Source: Chitinophagales bacterium (lineage in GTDB: Bacteria; Bacteroidota; Bacteroidia; Chitinophagales; JAHDHT01). From it: a stretch of DNA of 10,231 bases. Both the position numbers and the translations under genes were made by a program. Positions 1 through 6,507 of the stretch are shown here, in pieces; the first letter of the stretch is position 1, and each line of letters starts with the position of its first letter. The stretch spans positions 10,097-20,327 of the forward strand of contig JAHDHT010000006.1 in assembly GCA_020631175.1 (NCBI GenBank), in the 5' to 3' direction. A model generated the notes under the pieces. That model was not told the origin of the DNA. It did not search any database and worked only from the letters and a program-made list of their open reading frames with translations.

Positions 1-13
1 TTATCTTAGCCCC

Positions 14-829
14 GTGGCAGTTTCCCATCTCATCAATTACAAATCATCCGTTATCCATTACCTTCAAATCGGTGAGGGACCAAAAACATTAATCGCCTTT
101 CATGGCTTTGGTGATAATGCGAAACTCTTTAATCCAATTCGGCCTGCTATCGAAAGTCAGTTTACACTTTATGCCATCGACCTCCCCTATCATGGAAAAA
201 CAAACTGGCTGCACCAGGATTTATTCAGCAGACAAGATATCGTAGAAATTATCCACCACATTTTAGAAGAAGAAAAAATCGATCGATTTTCATTGATGGG
301 TTACAGCCTTGGCGGAAAAGTTTCATTATCGATGGTAGAATTCTTCGCCAATAAAATGGCTCAATTAATTTTACTTGCACCGGACGGAGTAAGAACTCAT
401 CCTCTGTACAACCTTGCCACCTATCCTTCCATCGGGAGAAAATTATTTAAATATATTGTCGACAGACCATCTGCATTTTTCACATTAGTCAAAAGCCTCT
501 ATAAACTCCGTTTGATCAGTAAGTTTCTATTCGAATTTACAATGAATCATATGGATACTTATGAAAAAAGAATTCGACTCTATAACATCTGGGTAAGCCT
601 TTGTGATTTTATTCCCAAAAATTATAAAATCAAAAAAATATTGAATCAGCATAAAGTTAAAGTACATCTCTTCTTCGGCTTAAGAGACGAAATCATCCGT
701 CCGAAAGCAGCGCATTACTTTAAAACAGGATTAGATTATGTGGATTTAACTTTTTTATCGGCTGGACATTTAATCGTCAATAAAAAATTGAACTTTCCGC
801 TTTCAAAATCTTTAAATAGAAGATGGTAA
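14..829 (+). CDS. alpha/beta-fold hydrolase (5' end possibly truncated by window)
   Basis: Predicted soluble serine hydrolase of the alpha/beta-hydrolase fold; the substrate cannot be told from the sequence. Seen: the oxyanion-hole motif HGFG at residues 30-33, a nucleophile elbow GYSLGG at 96-101 with Ser98, a likely acid Asp225 in GLRDEIIRP, and a catalytic His252 in SAGH. The stretch 125-205 between core strands is the variable cap, rich in aromatic and basic residues. The length of 271 aa is normal for the family and there is no signal peptide. The start used is GTG at 14, with no visible Shine-Dalgarno. The frame stays open to base 2 and has no in-frame ATG before residue 95, so the true start may lie left of the window. 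The stop overlaps the glycosyltransferase start by 7 nt, which implies translational coupling. The fold is certain; esterase, lipase or C-C hydrolase activity are all possible. Confidence 0.88.
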   Translation: MAVSHLINYKSSVIHYLQIGEGPKTLIAFHGFGDNAKLFNPIRPAIESQFTLYAIDLPYHGKTNWLHQDLFSRQDIVEIIHHILEEEKIDRFSLMGYSLGGKVSLSMVEFFANKMAQLILLAPDGVRTHPLYNLATYPSIGRKLFKYIVDRPSAFFTLVKSLYKLRLISKFLFEFTMNHMDTYEKRIRLYNIWVSLCDFIPKNYKIKKILNQHKVKVHLFFGLRDEIIRPKAAHYFKTGLDYVDLTFLSAGHLIVNKKLNFPLSKSLNRRW

Positions 830-1980
830 TCTGGTGGAGCATATCATTCATCGCGGTAATCGCCTATTTTGTGATGCTTGTTCTATATGTCATTAAATGG
901 GAACAGATAGATGAACCTGAAAAAATAAATTCAACTCCTACCACAACCGTTTGTGTAATTGTGGTTGGTAGAAATGAAGCATCAAACATCCTTCCATGCC
1001 TCGATGCTATTGCATTACAAGATTATCCCAATCATCTATATGAAATCATTTTTGTCGACGATCACAGCGAAGACCAAACCTATGCCTTAGCGAAAAGTCT
1101 TCAAATTAACAACCTCCAGGTCTACCGTTTGAACGAGTTGACATCCATCCCAAAAAATTTAAAAGCATATAAAAAACTGGCGATTCAAAAAGCAATCGAT
1201 CAAACAAATGCAACACTTATATTAACAACAGATGCCGATTGCATTATGCAAAAAACATGGATCTCATCAATGGTGAATGCTTTCGAAACATCGAATGCAA
1301 AAATGATTGCTGGTCCGATTTCAATTTATCGGGACCATAATTTAATCGAACGTTTTCAAAATTTAGATACCTGCGGAATGATGTTAACCACTGGCGCAGT
1401 TTTAGAAGCTTCAAAAGGCTATATGTGTAATGGCGCAAATCTCGCTTATACAAAATTGGCTTTTGATGAAGTAAACGGTTTTGAAGGAGTTGATCATGTA
1501 GCTTCCGGTGATGACTTGATGTTGATGGCAAAAATTGCAGAGAAATATCCTTCCCAGATAAACTTTAATAAAGATCAAAAAGCAATCGTTTATACGCCTG
1601 CCCAGAAAACACTTCAAGAATTTATCAATCAACGCTTAAGATGGACGAGTAAAAATAAAGATTTGAAAGATCGATGGTTGCAATTTCAATTAGCTATCGC
1701 CTGGTTAGCAAATACGCTCCTGTTAATCAATTTGTTATTCGCATTTTTTGCTTGGATATTTTCGGGTGGTTCCATTTGGTTCAACAGCGTTTTCATTTTA
1801 TTGACCATCAAAATGCTGGCTGATTTTATTTATCTCTTTTCTGCCACCTCTTTTTTTAAGCGTAAATCATTATTATGGTTATTTTTACCCGCCGAATTTA
1901 TGCATATCGCCTATGTAAGCCTGATTGGCTTGTTCGGTAGTTTTGGAGAATATACCTGGAAAGGAAGAAAGTTGAATTAA
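823..1980 (+). CDS. membrane-anchored family 2 glycosyltransferase (GT-A fold)
   Basis: Transfers a sugar from a nucleotide-sugar donor to an unknown acceptor on the cytoplasmic face of the inner membrane. Seen in order: an N-terminal membrane helix (about residues 4-24), the GT2 opening VIVVGRNEASN (about 45-55), Asp79-Asp80 in FVDDHS for nucleotide binding, the metal-binding DAD motif at 137-139, the acceptor-side GDD at 229-231 with the likely catalytic base, and QRLRW at 270-274, which is typical of processive or membrane GT2 enzymes. Two to three C-terminal membrane helices follow (about 290-313, 318-340, 350-372). The length of 385 aa is usual for this group. The ATG at 823 lies inside the hydrolase 3' end (7-nt overlap), so the two are likely cotranslated. 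Acceptors such as lipid carriers or glycolipids are plausible, but nothing here decides it. Confidence 0.92.
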   Translation: MVIWWSISFIAVIAYFVMLVLYVIKWEQIDEPEKINSTPTTTVCVIVVGRNEASNILPCLDAIALQDYPNHLYEIIFVDDHSEDQTYALAKSLQINNLQVYRLNELTSIPKNLKAYKKLAIQKAIDQTNATLILTTDADCIMQKTWISSMVNAFETSNAKMIAGPISIYRDHNLIERFQNLDTCGMMLTTGAVLEASKGYMCNGANLAYTKLAFDEVNGFEGVDHVASGDDLMLMAKIAEKYPSQINFNKDQKAIVYTPAQKTLQEFINQRLRWTSKNKDLKDRWLQFQLAIAWLANTLLLINLLFAFFAWIFSGGSIWFNSVFILLTIKMLADFIYLFSATSFFKRKSLLWLFLPAEFMHIAYVSLIGLFGSFGEYTWKGRKLN

Positions 1981-2032
1981 GATCACAGCACCAAGAGAAG
2001 AATATAAAAAGTATCTGACGCCGAATCAAAAA

Positions 2033-3379
2033 GTGATTCAGCGTTTTAAACGTAACAAACCTGCAATAGCAGGATTAATCGTTCTGATATTAGCTGTTTT
2101 CATTGCCATTTTTGGTTATCTCCTTGTTCCTGATCCAACTCCCGATGCGAATGAACAAATTCTTGAAATCGCTACAAGCAATCCCGGTTTTGAAATCGAT
2201 ATGTTACATCATCGTAAAAACAGGGAAGTAAAAAAGAGTAACATTTTCAGTCGAATCATTGGTGGTCGTGAAAATCCGTATCAAATGCGACCTATTACTG
2301 CCTACGCTATTCAGGGTGACAGTATTTTTGTGGATGGATATACCGGTGAAGGAAGAAGCCCTGAAAAATTAGCCTTCCACTTAGCCGATATCGTTTATCC
2401 GGTAGTCGACAATGGGATAATTCCGGGCATGGTTCGAACCTTAGATGGTGAAAATATCAATTTCACGGTGGCAGATCTGGCTACTAAAGTCGAAAAAGAA
2501 CATATCAAAAAACATACATATCGATTAGGAACTGACAAGTTTGGCAGAGATAATCTAAGCCGTTTGATTCTTGGTGTTCGGGTTTCTATTAGTGTCGGAC
2601 TTTTAGCTGCTTTAATTTCATTAGTCATTGGCGTAACTATGGGTTCTTTCGCCGGATTCTATCGTAAAAATCCACCTAATGTAAGCTATTGGGTTTTGCT
2701 TGCTGTTCCCTTGGCATTTGTGGTGAGTTGGGCTTTATTTAAAGTCGATTCTTCACTTATTCGGGTTTTAGGACTTTTCGGTTTACCATTATTTATTTTT
2801 CTGATATACAAGCTGTTGGTTAATTCTTTAGGAAGGATATTCAATCCTGAATTCAAATTTCCGGTAGATGACATCATCATGTGGTTCATCAATGTTTTCT
2901 GGTCTATTCCGCTTTTATTGTTAGTCTTTGCCCTGGTTTTAGCATTAGGTCGTGAATTCTGGCAGATCTTTTTAGCGGTTGGATTAACGATGTGGGTGGA
3001 AATTGCCCGTATTGTGAGAGGACAGTTTATGAGTTTGAGAGAAAAAGAATTTGTCGAAGCCTCTGAAAGTCTGGGTTATAGTAATGCACGAACGATCTTT
3101 AGACACATCCTTCCCAATTGTATTGGTCCGATTATCGTAATCACCGCAGCCAACTTTGCAACGGCAATCATCATTGAAGCAGGCCTGAGTTTCTTAGGTA
3201 TAGGCGTTCAACCTCCTAAGCCTTCATGGGGAATTATGCTGAATGAATATTATCAATACATCGGCTCAAGTAAATCCTTCCTGGCCATCATTCCGGGATT
3301 GGCAATTATGGTGCTGGTACTAGCTTTCAACTTAATTGGTAATGGTTTGAGAGATGCTTTTGATGTGAAGACGAAGTAG
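2033..3379 (+). CDS. ABC transporter permease, OppC/DppC (peptide/nickel) type, enlarged
   Basis: Inner-membrane channel subunit of an oligopeptide/dipeptide-type ABC importer. Seen: a first membrane helix (11-32), a large extracytoplasmic stretch (about 33-165), the family signature LGTDKFGRDNLSRLI (165-179) leading into the next helix, the EAA loop that contacts the ATPase (E342, A343, G348, then ILP 359-361), and the C-terminal signature LGIGVQPPKPSWG (388-400). At 448 aa it is about 150 residues longer than typical OppC. The excess is the enlarged loop plus an insertion at about 211-275 carrying two extra hydrophobic segments. The GTG start at 2033 has no Shine-Dalgarno. The frame is open back to 1976, and codons 1976-2032 read like coding sequence, so the real N-terminus is probably about 19 residues longer. 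No ATPase, OppB or binding-protein gene is visible, so the partner genes are elsewhere. The gene likely follows the glycosyltransferase in one transcript. Confidence 0.9.
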   Translation: MIQRFKRNKPAIAGLIVLILAVFIAIFGYLLVPDPTPDANEQILEIATSNPGFEIDMLHHRKNREVKKSNIFSRIIGGRENPYQMRPITAYAIQGDSIFVDGYTGEGRSPEKLAFHLADIVYPVVDNGIIPGMVRTLDGENINFTVADLATKVEKEHIKKHTYRLGTDKFGRDNLSRLILGVRVSISVGLLAALISLVIGVTMGSFAGFYRKNPPNVSYWVLLAVPLAFVVSWALFKVDSSLIRVLGLFGLPLFIFLIYKLLVNSLGRIFNPEFKFPVDDIIMWFINVFWSIPLLLLVFALVLALGREFWQIFLAVGLTMWVEIARIVRGQFMSLREKEFVEASESLGYSNARTIFRHILPNCIGPIIVITAANFATAIIIEAGLSFLGIGVQPPKPSWGIMLNEYYQYIGSSKSFLAIIPGLAIMVLVLAFNLIGNGLRDAFDVKTK

Positions 3380-3384
3380 GAAAA

Positions 3385-3420
3385 CAAGTGCAAGTTCAAG
3401 TGTCAAATTCAAACTCAAAA
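3385..3420. repeat. short-period CAAGT/TCAAA tract
   Basis: Quasi-tandem units CAAGTG, CAAGTT, CAAGTG, then TCAAAT, TCAAAC and TCAAAA run without interruption from 5 nt after the permease stop. The period is about 6 nt with drifting bases. A related tract closes the same spacer at 3743-3785. Confidence 0.6.
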
Positions 3421-3545
3421 TGACGGAACCTAAAACGCCTTCGGCAGCAAGAAACGGTACCTTTATCCAACCATCATTCCGAATGAAATGAGGAACCTTT
3501 TTACTCGTAAAGTCAAACATCCCTCCCGACCGAAAAGCGCATTCT
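3421..3545. repeat. degenerate REP-like intergenic element
   Basis: The segment around 3473-3502 (CATTCCGAATGAAATGAGG, then AACCTTTTTACT) resembles the familiar Bacteroidota intergenic repeat of the form CATTTCGA..GAA..GAG.AATCTT. It is followed by a small inverted repeat TTTAC-TC-GTAAA (3500-3511) and by CTCCCGACCGAA near 3522-3534, which reads as the opposite-strand arm of the same type of element. I recognise the pattern from memory; no alignment was run. Confidence 0.5.
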
Positions 3546-3570
3546 AACACAAACCAGGTTCTTCATTCAA

Positions 3571-3606
3571 TCATCATCTTGACCGTAGGGGAAAGATCTT
3601 ATAAGT
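3571..3606. repeat. second REP-like element copy
   Basis: CATCATCTTGACCGTAGGGG followed by AAAGATCTTATAA matches the same generic Bacteroidota repeat (CATTTCGACCGTAGGGAGAAATCTTATA-like). It shares the CATCAT lead and the G-A spacing with the copy at 3473-3502. It contains the 8-nt palindrome AAGATCTT (3593-3600). Confidence 0.5.
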
Positions 3607-3640
3607 TAAACAGAACAAATACTTTCTGAAACAAGAAGAT

Positions 3641-3667
3641 CAGGATGACCGTCGGTCGCTTTGGTCA
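3641..3667. repeat. nested inverted repeat, likely third REP-like fragment
   Basis: GACCG-T-CGGTC (3647-3657) is a 5-bp inverted repeat, and TGACC (3646-3650) also pairs with GGTCA (3663-3667). The TGACCG core matches the core of the copy at 3571-3606. No T-tract follows, so it does not look like an intrinsic terminator. Confidence 0.4.
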
Positions 3668-3742
3668 CTAAAAATTCAGGCCAAAGCATCCCGAATATGC
3701 TCCTCTGCGCACGCTACAGTAAAACCGAAGACAGAACTGCTG

Positions 3743-3785
3743 CAAATTTCAAATCTCAAATCTCATTTTTCAAATTTCAAATCCC
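3743..3785. repeat. short-period CAAATTT/CAAATCT tract
   Basis: Five CAAAT-containing units (CAAATTT, CAAATCT, CAAATCT, then after a short T-rich break CAAATTT and CAAATCC) with a period of about 7 nt run up to about 30 nt before the phosphatase start. It is AT-rich and resembles the tract at 3385-3420 in style. Confidence 0.6.
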
Positions 3786-3793
3786 TATCTTTA
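3786..3793 (+). promoter_or_regulatory. possible -7 element for the phosphatase gene
   Basis: TATCTTTA fits the Bacteroidota -7 consensus TAnnTTTG except for the last base. It lies 21 nt before the TTG start at 3815 and 63 nt before the internal ATG at 3857. I see no TTG at the expected -33 distance, because that region is the CAAAT tract, so support is weak. Confidence 0.25.
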
Positions 3794-3814
3794 ATATACG
3801 TAAAAAGTGCCCTT

Positions 3815-5068
3815 TTGAATCAAGACACTATCATAAATTCTCCAGAGTATAAACTCATGGATTTTGAGCGGCAATTGCATGTTAAGCATTTGCAGATCGA
3901 ATCTTTATTGGAGGTAACTAAGGCGATTAATAATAATCTGTCTTATGAGTCTTTGTTCAAAATATACGAGTTCATTTTAAGAGCGCAATTAGGCGTTGCC
4001 GAATTCGTGCTTTATCTGAAGCAAGATGATGTTTGGGAACGAACAGTTTTATATGGAATTGAAGAAAAAGACTTCAAAGATATTAATGTCGAAACCGACT
4101 TAATTCGCTTTCAAAAAACTACCCCGATCGAAAACAATGAAATCGAACAAAGCGATTTGTTCAAAGTAATTGTTCCGGTCTATCACAAAACCCAGCCACT
4201 TGCTTTTATCCTTTTAGGAAAAGTAAATCTTTACGATAATGAATCGCTTGAAGAAAAATTAAAATTCATTCAAACGATTACAAATATTATTGTAGTGGCT
4301 ATCGAAAATAATCGATTAGTTAATCAGCAGATCGAAAGTGAAAAATATAAAAAAGAATTAGAGCTCGCTGCAAACATGCAATCGATGTTGATTCCTGATG
4401 AATTACCAAATAATGATTATCTGGTAATGGATGGAATTTACAAACCGCATTTAACTATTGGTGGAGATTATTACGACTTCATTAAAATAAATGAAGACGA
4501 ATATATTTTCTGTATTGCTGACATTTCGGGCAAAGGTGCGCCGGCAGCAATTTTAATGGCAAATTTTCAGGCTGTTTTAAGAACGATGGCAGCAGAAAAA
4601 TATCCGATTCGTTCTTTAGTTAGTAAATTAAATAAAAGGGTAATTGAAATTACGAAAGGTGAAAAATTCATTACACTTTTTTTAGCCGTTTATAATATTC
4701 GTTCTAAAACTTTAGAATACGTAAATGCCGGTCATAATCCATCTATTATCGTAAGACAAGGTCAAGTGGAAACCTTAGATAAGGGTTGTACGATATTAGG
4801 AATGTTCGATCCGCTTCCTTCAATTGATTTCGGTGTAGCACAATTGGAAACCGGAGATATTATTTTTAATTATACGGATGGATTAACAGACACATCCAAT
4901 GAAAGAGATGAAATGTTTGATACAGACATGCTCATTCATTTTGCTAAACAACATGTGCATTTAAATCCAAAAGAGTTCAATCAGAATTTAATTCGTCGAA
5001 TTGAAATTTTCAAAGGCGCGAATAATTATATGGATGATATTTCTTTATTGTCTTGTAAGATTCGATAA
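3815..5068 (+). CDS. GAF-domain PP2C/SpoIIE-type serine/threonine phosphatase
   Basis: Cytoplasmic signalling phosphatase that probably dephosphorylates Ser/Thr on a partner-switching regulator; the target is unknown. Seen: an N-terminal helix (15-40), a GAF-like sensor region (about 40-165), a helical linker with the phosphatase lead-in MQSMLIPDELP (188-198), then the SpoIIE/PP2C domain to the end. Metal-binding acidic residues are intact: Asp218 in GGDYYD, Asp236 in ADISGKG, Asp355 in YTDG and Asp407/408 in MDDIS. NAGHNPS (304-310) is also typical. The length of 417 aa suits a GAF-SpoIIE protein. The start chosen is TTG at 3815, the only TTG/GTG/ATG that keeps the first 14 residues; ATG at 3857 (residue 15) gives a 403-aa protein and is a serious alternative. 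There are no membrane segments, and no anti-sigma kinase or STAS gene next to it. It converges with the DUF1015 gene. Confidence 0.92.
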   Translation: MNQDTIINSPEYKLMDFERQLHVKHLQIESLLEVTKAINNNLSYESLFKIYEFILRAQLGVAEFVLYLKQDDVWERTVLYGIEEKDFKDINVETDLIRFQKTTPIENNEIEQSDLFKVIVPVYHKTQPLAFILLGKVNLYDNESLEEKLKFIQTITNIIVVAIENNRLVNQQIESEKYKKELELAANMQSMLIPDELPNNDYLVMDGIYKPHLTIGGDYYDFIKINEDEYIFCIADISGKGAPAAILMANFQAVLRTMAAEKYPIRSLVSKLNKRVIEITKGEKFITLFLAVYNIRSKTLEYVNAGHNPSIIVRQGQVETLDKGCTILGMFDPLPSIDFGVAQLETGDIIFNYTDGLTDTSNERDEMFDTDMLIHFAKQHVHLNPKEFNQNLIRRIEIFKGANNYMDDISLLSCKIR

Positions 5069-5106
5069 AAACTTCCACCCTCGGATCACTTTGTTAAATC
5101 CCCCTC

Positions 5107-5120
5107 GAGCATATATGCTC
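5107..5120. repeat. perfect 14-nt palindrome
   Basis: GAGCATATATGCTC is fully self-complementary and sits between two convergent genes. It has no loop bases of its own and is not followed by a T-tract on either strand, so it is not a standard terminator. A protein-binding site or remnant of a repeat element are the alternatives. The 8-nt half ATATGCTC recurs at 3695-3702 in the other spacer. Confidence 0.6.
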
Positions 5121-5145
5121 TCACCCGCCAGCGGAACAATTTTTA

Positions 5146-5236
5146 AATCGCAAACTGAAAACTAAAAACTAGTGACTTGCTACTTACACCTTGTACCTTA
5201 TACCTAACTACTTGCTACTTGCTACTCGCTACTAAT
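5146..5236. repeat. short-period quasi-repeat block (CTTGCTA-type)
   Basis: Between the convergent genes there is an AAACTG/AAAACT/AAAAACT run (5152-5170), a CTTGCTA unit (5176-5182) and a CTTGTACCTTATACCT stretch (5190-5205). Three tandem heptamers CTTGCTA, CTTGCTA and CTCGCTA follow (5211-5231). The block ends 9 nt from the DUF1015 stop. Units are 6-8 nt with no spacers, so this is not a CRISPR array. I see no coding potential and no recognisable mobile element. Confidence 0.65.
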
Positions 5237-5244
5237 AAAAAAAC

Positions 5245-6498
5245 CTACTCAAACCGATGCACCACCAAACCACTTCTCAACTTAGGTTCAAACCAGGTAC
5301 TCTTTGGTGGCATTACCATTCCGGCATCAGAAATATCAATTAATTGTTGAATCGTAACAGGATATAAAGCAAAGGCAACAGCATAATCGTCTTCGTCAAC
5401 TCTTTTTTCTAATTCTTTCAAACCGCGAATCCCTCCTACAAAATCTATACGATCATTTGTTCTTGGATCATCAATATTTAATAGTGGATTTAAAACATGA
5501 TCTTGTAAAACCGTTACGTCGAGCGTTTTAATCGGATCTTCATCATCATAAATATGCTCTTTCGCATTCAGACGATACCATTTCTTATCCAGGTACATGG
5601 TGAATTCATGTAAAAAATCCGGCTTAATATCATCTCCTTCCAGAAGCAACTCAACATCAAAGAGCCCTTCAAGCTTCCCTAAAAAAGTCGATGCATCCAT
5701 CCCGTTTAAATCTTTTACAATTCTGTTGTAGTCAATTATATCTAACTGATCATCCGGAAACAAAACCGTCAGAAAATAATTATAAGCTTCATTGCCGGTA
5801 TGATTAGGATTTTCTTCAGATAAATCTTTTCCAACTTTTGCTGACGAAGCTGCTCTATGGTGACCGTCTGCAATGTAAGTAGCCGGCACCTTATACTTAA
5901 ATAATTGAATTAATTCCTGAATAGCTGTTTCATCAGTAACCTGCCATAAGGTATGATGAACACCGTCTTCTGCCATAAAAGAAACTTCAGGATCCAATTC
6001 TGCTAGCTGTGCTTCCATCCATCCATCAATATCAAATTCTTTTTTAAACGTACAGAAAACCGGCCCGGCATGAATTCCTGTAGTTTTCATATTGTTAATA
6101 CGATCCTGTTCTTTTACGGGTCGGGTATGTTCATGCTTTTTAATAACATCATTAAAATAATCTTCAACAGCACTTAATGCTACAATGCCAATTTGAGCAT
6201 GTTCGCCCATAATCTGACGATATAAATAAATACTGTTCTCATCATCCTGCACCAGAAAACCCTTCTCTACAAATTCAAGAAAATTAGCTCTTGCTTTTTG
6301 ATAAACAGTATCAGAATAATGATTTTCTTCTTCCGGTAAATCAATTTCTGATTTTATAACTCTTAAAAAAGACATTTCATTTCCCTGAGCCATAGCAGAT
6401 GCTTCTTTACTATTAATCACATCATATGGCGGAGAAGCGACTTTTTCTGCCATCGATTCAGGGGGTCTGTATCCTTTAAATGCTTTAATTATTGCCAT
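5245..6498 (-). CDS. DUF1015 family protein, partner of serA
   Basis: Conserved cytoplasmic protein of unknown biochemical role (DUF1015, COG4198). Family marks seen in order: SPPYDVI near the N-terminus (22-28), HEHTRPVKEQDR (122-133), ADGHHRAAS (210-218) and the C-terminal PPKSTWFEPKLRSG (397-410). The length of 417 aa is normal for the family. There is no signal peptide or membrane segment, and the protein is rich in acidic residues. Its ATG lies 9 nt after the serA stop, so the two are almost certainly one operon; this pairing is a known Bacteroidota arrangement and points to a role around serine or phosphoserine. The DGHHR motif recalls the G-x-H/R-R phosphate-binding signature of the ParB/sulfiredoxin-like fold, which also contains an archaeal free-serine kinase; that link is inference. 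AAGGA lies 16 nt before the start, rather far for a ribosome site. Confidence 0.88.
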   Translation of the reverse strand: MAIIKAFKGYRPPESMAEKVASPPYDVINSKEASAMAQGNEMSFLRVIKSEIDLPEEENHYSDTVYQKARANFLEFVEKGFLVQDDENSIYLYRQIMGEHAQIGIVALSAVEDYFNDVIKKHEHTRPVKEQDRINNMKTTGIHAGPVFCTFKKEFDIDGWMEAQLAELDPEVSFMAEDGVHHTLWQVTDETAIQELIQLFKYKVPATYIADGHHRAASSAKVGKDLSEENPNHTGNEAYNYFLTVLFPDDQLDIIDYNRIVKDLNGMDASTFLGKLEGLFDVELLLEGDDIKPDFLHEFTMYLDKKWYRLNAKEHIYDDEDPIKTLDVTVLQDHVLNPLLNIDDPRTNDRIDFVGGIRGLKELEKRVDEDDYAVAFALYPVTIQQLIDISDAGMVMPPKSTWFEPKLRSGLVVHRFE

Positions 6499-6507
6499 TG
6501 TATTTTG

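Larger units (their letters stand above)
3380..3814. other. 435-nt intergenic spacer composed of degenerate repeats
   Basis: I see no credible gene between the permease stop and the phosphatase start. The short open frames here (for example 3332-3550 minus and 3661-3852 plus) have peptide compositions typical of repeat DNA. The spacer starts and ends with short-period CAAGT/CAAAT-like tracts (3385-3420, 3743-3785). These flank degenerate copies of the REP-like element common between Bacteroidota genes (3421-3545, 3571-3606, 3641-3667). No clear rho-independent terminator for the permease transcript is present. Confidence 0.75.

Noticed and set aside
823..829. Hydrolase-glycosyltransferase overlap as a sign of frameshift or fusion
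   Set aside because: Both proteins are complete with their own termini and unrelated folds; a 7-nt overlap is ordinary coupling.
3332..3550. Open frame of 72 codons on the minus strand across the permease end and spacer
   Set aside because: It lies over REP-like DNA and the permease 3' end, has no recognisable motif, and its peptide is what such repeats usually spell.
3661..3852. Open frame of 63 codons on the plus strand before the phosphatase
   Set aside because: It runs through the CAAAT tract, giving low-complexity SQIS/FKFQ-type peptide, and overlaps the phosphatase start in another frame.
5176..5231. CTTGCTA repeats as a CRISPR array
   Set aside because: Units are only 7 nt, directly abutting, with no spacers and no cas genes nearby.
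5235..5250. T7 run (minus strand) after the DUF1015 stop as an intrinsic terminator
   Set aside because: No stem-loop precedes it in the gene's 3' end; only the T-run is present.
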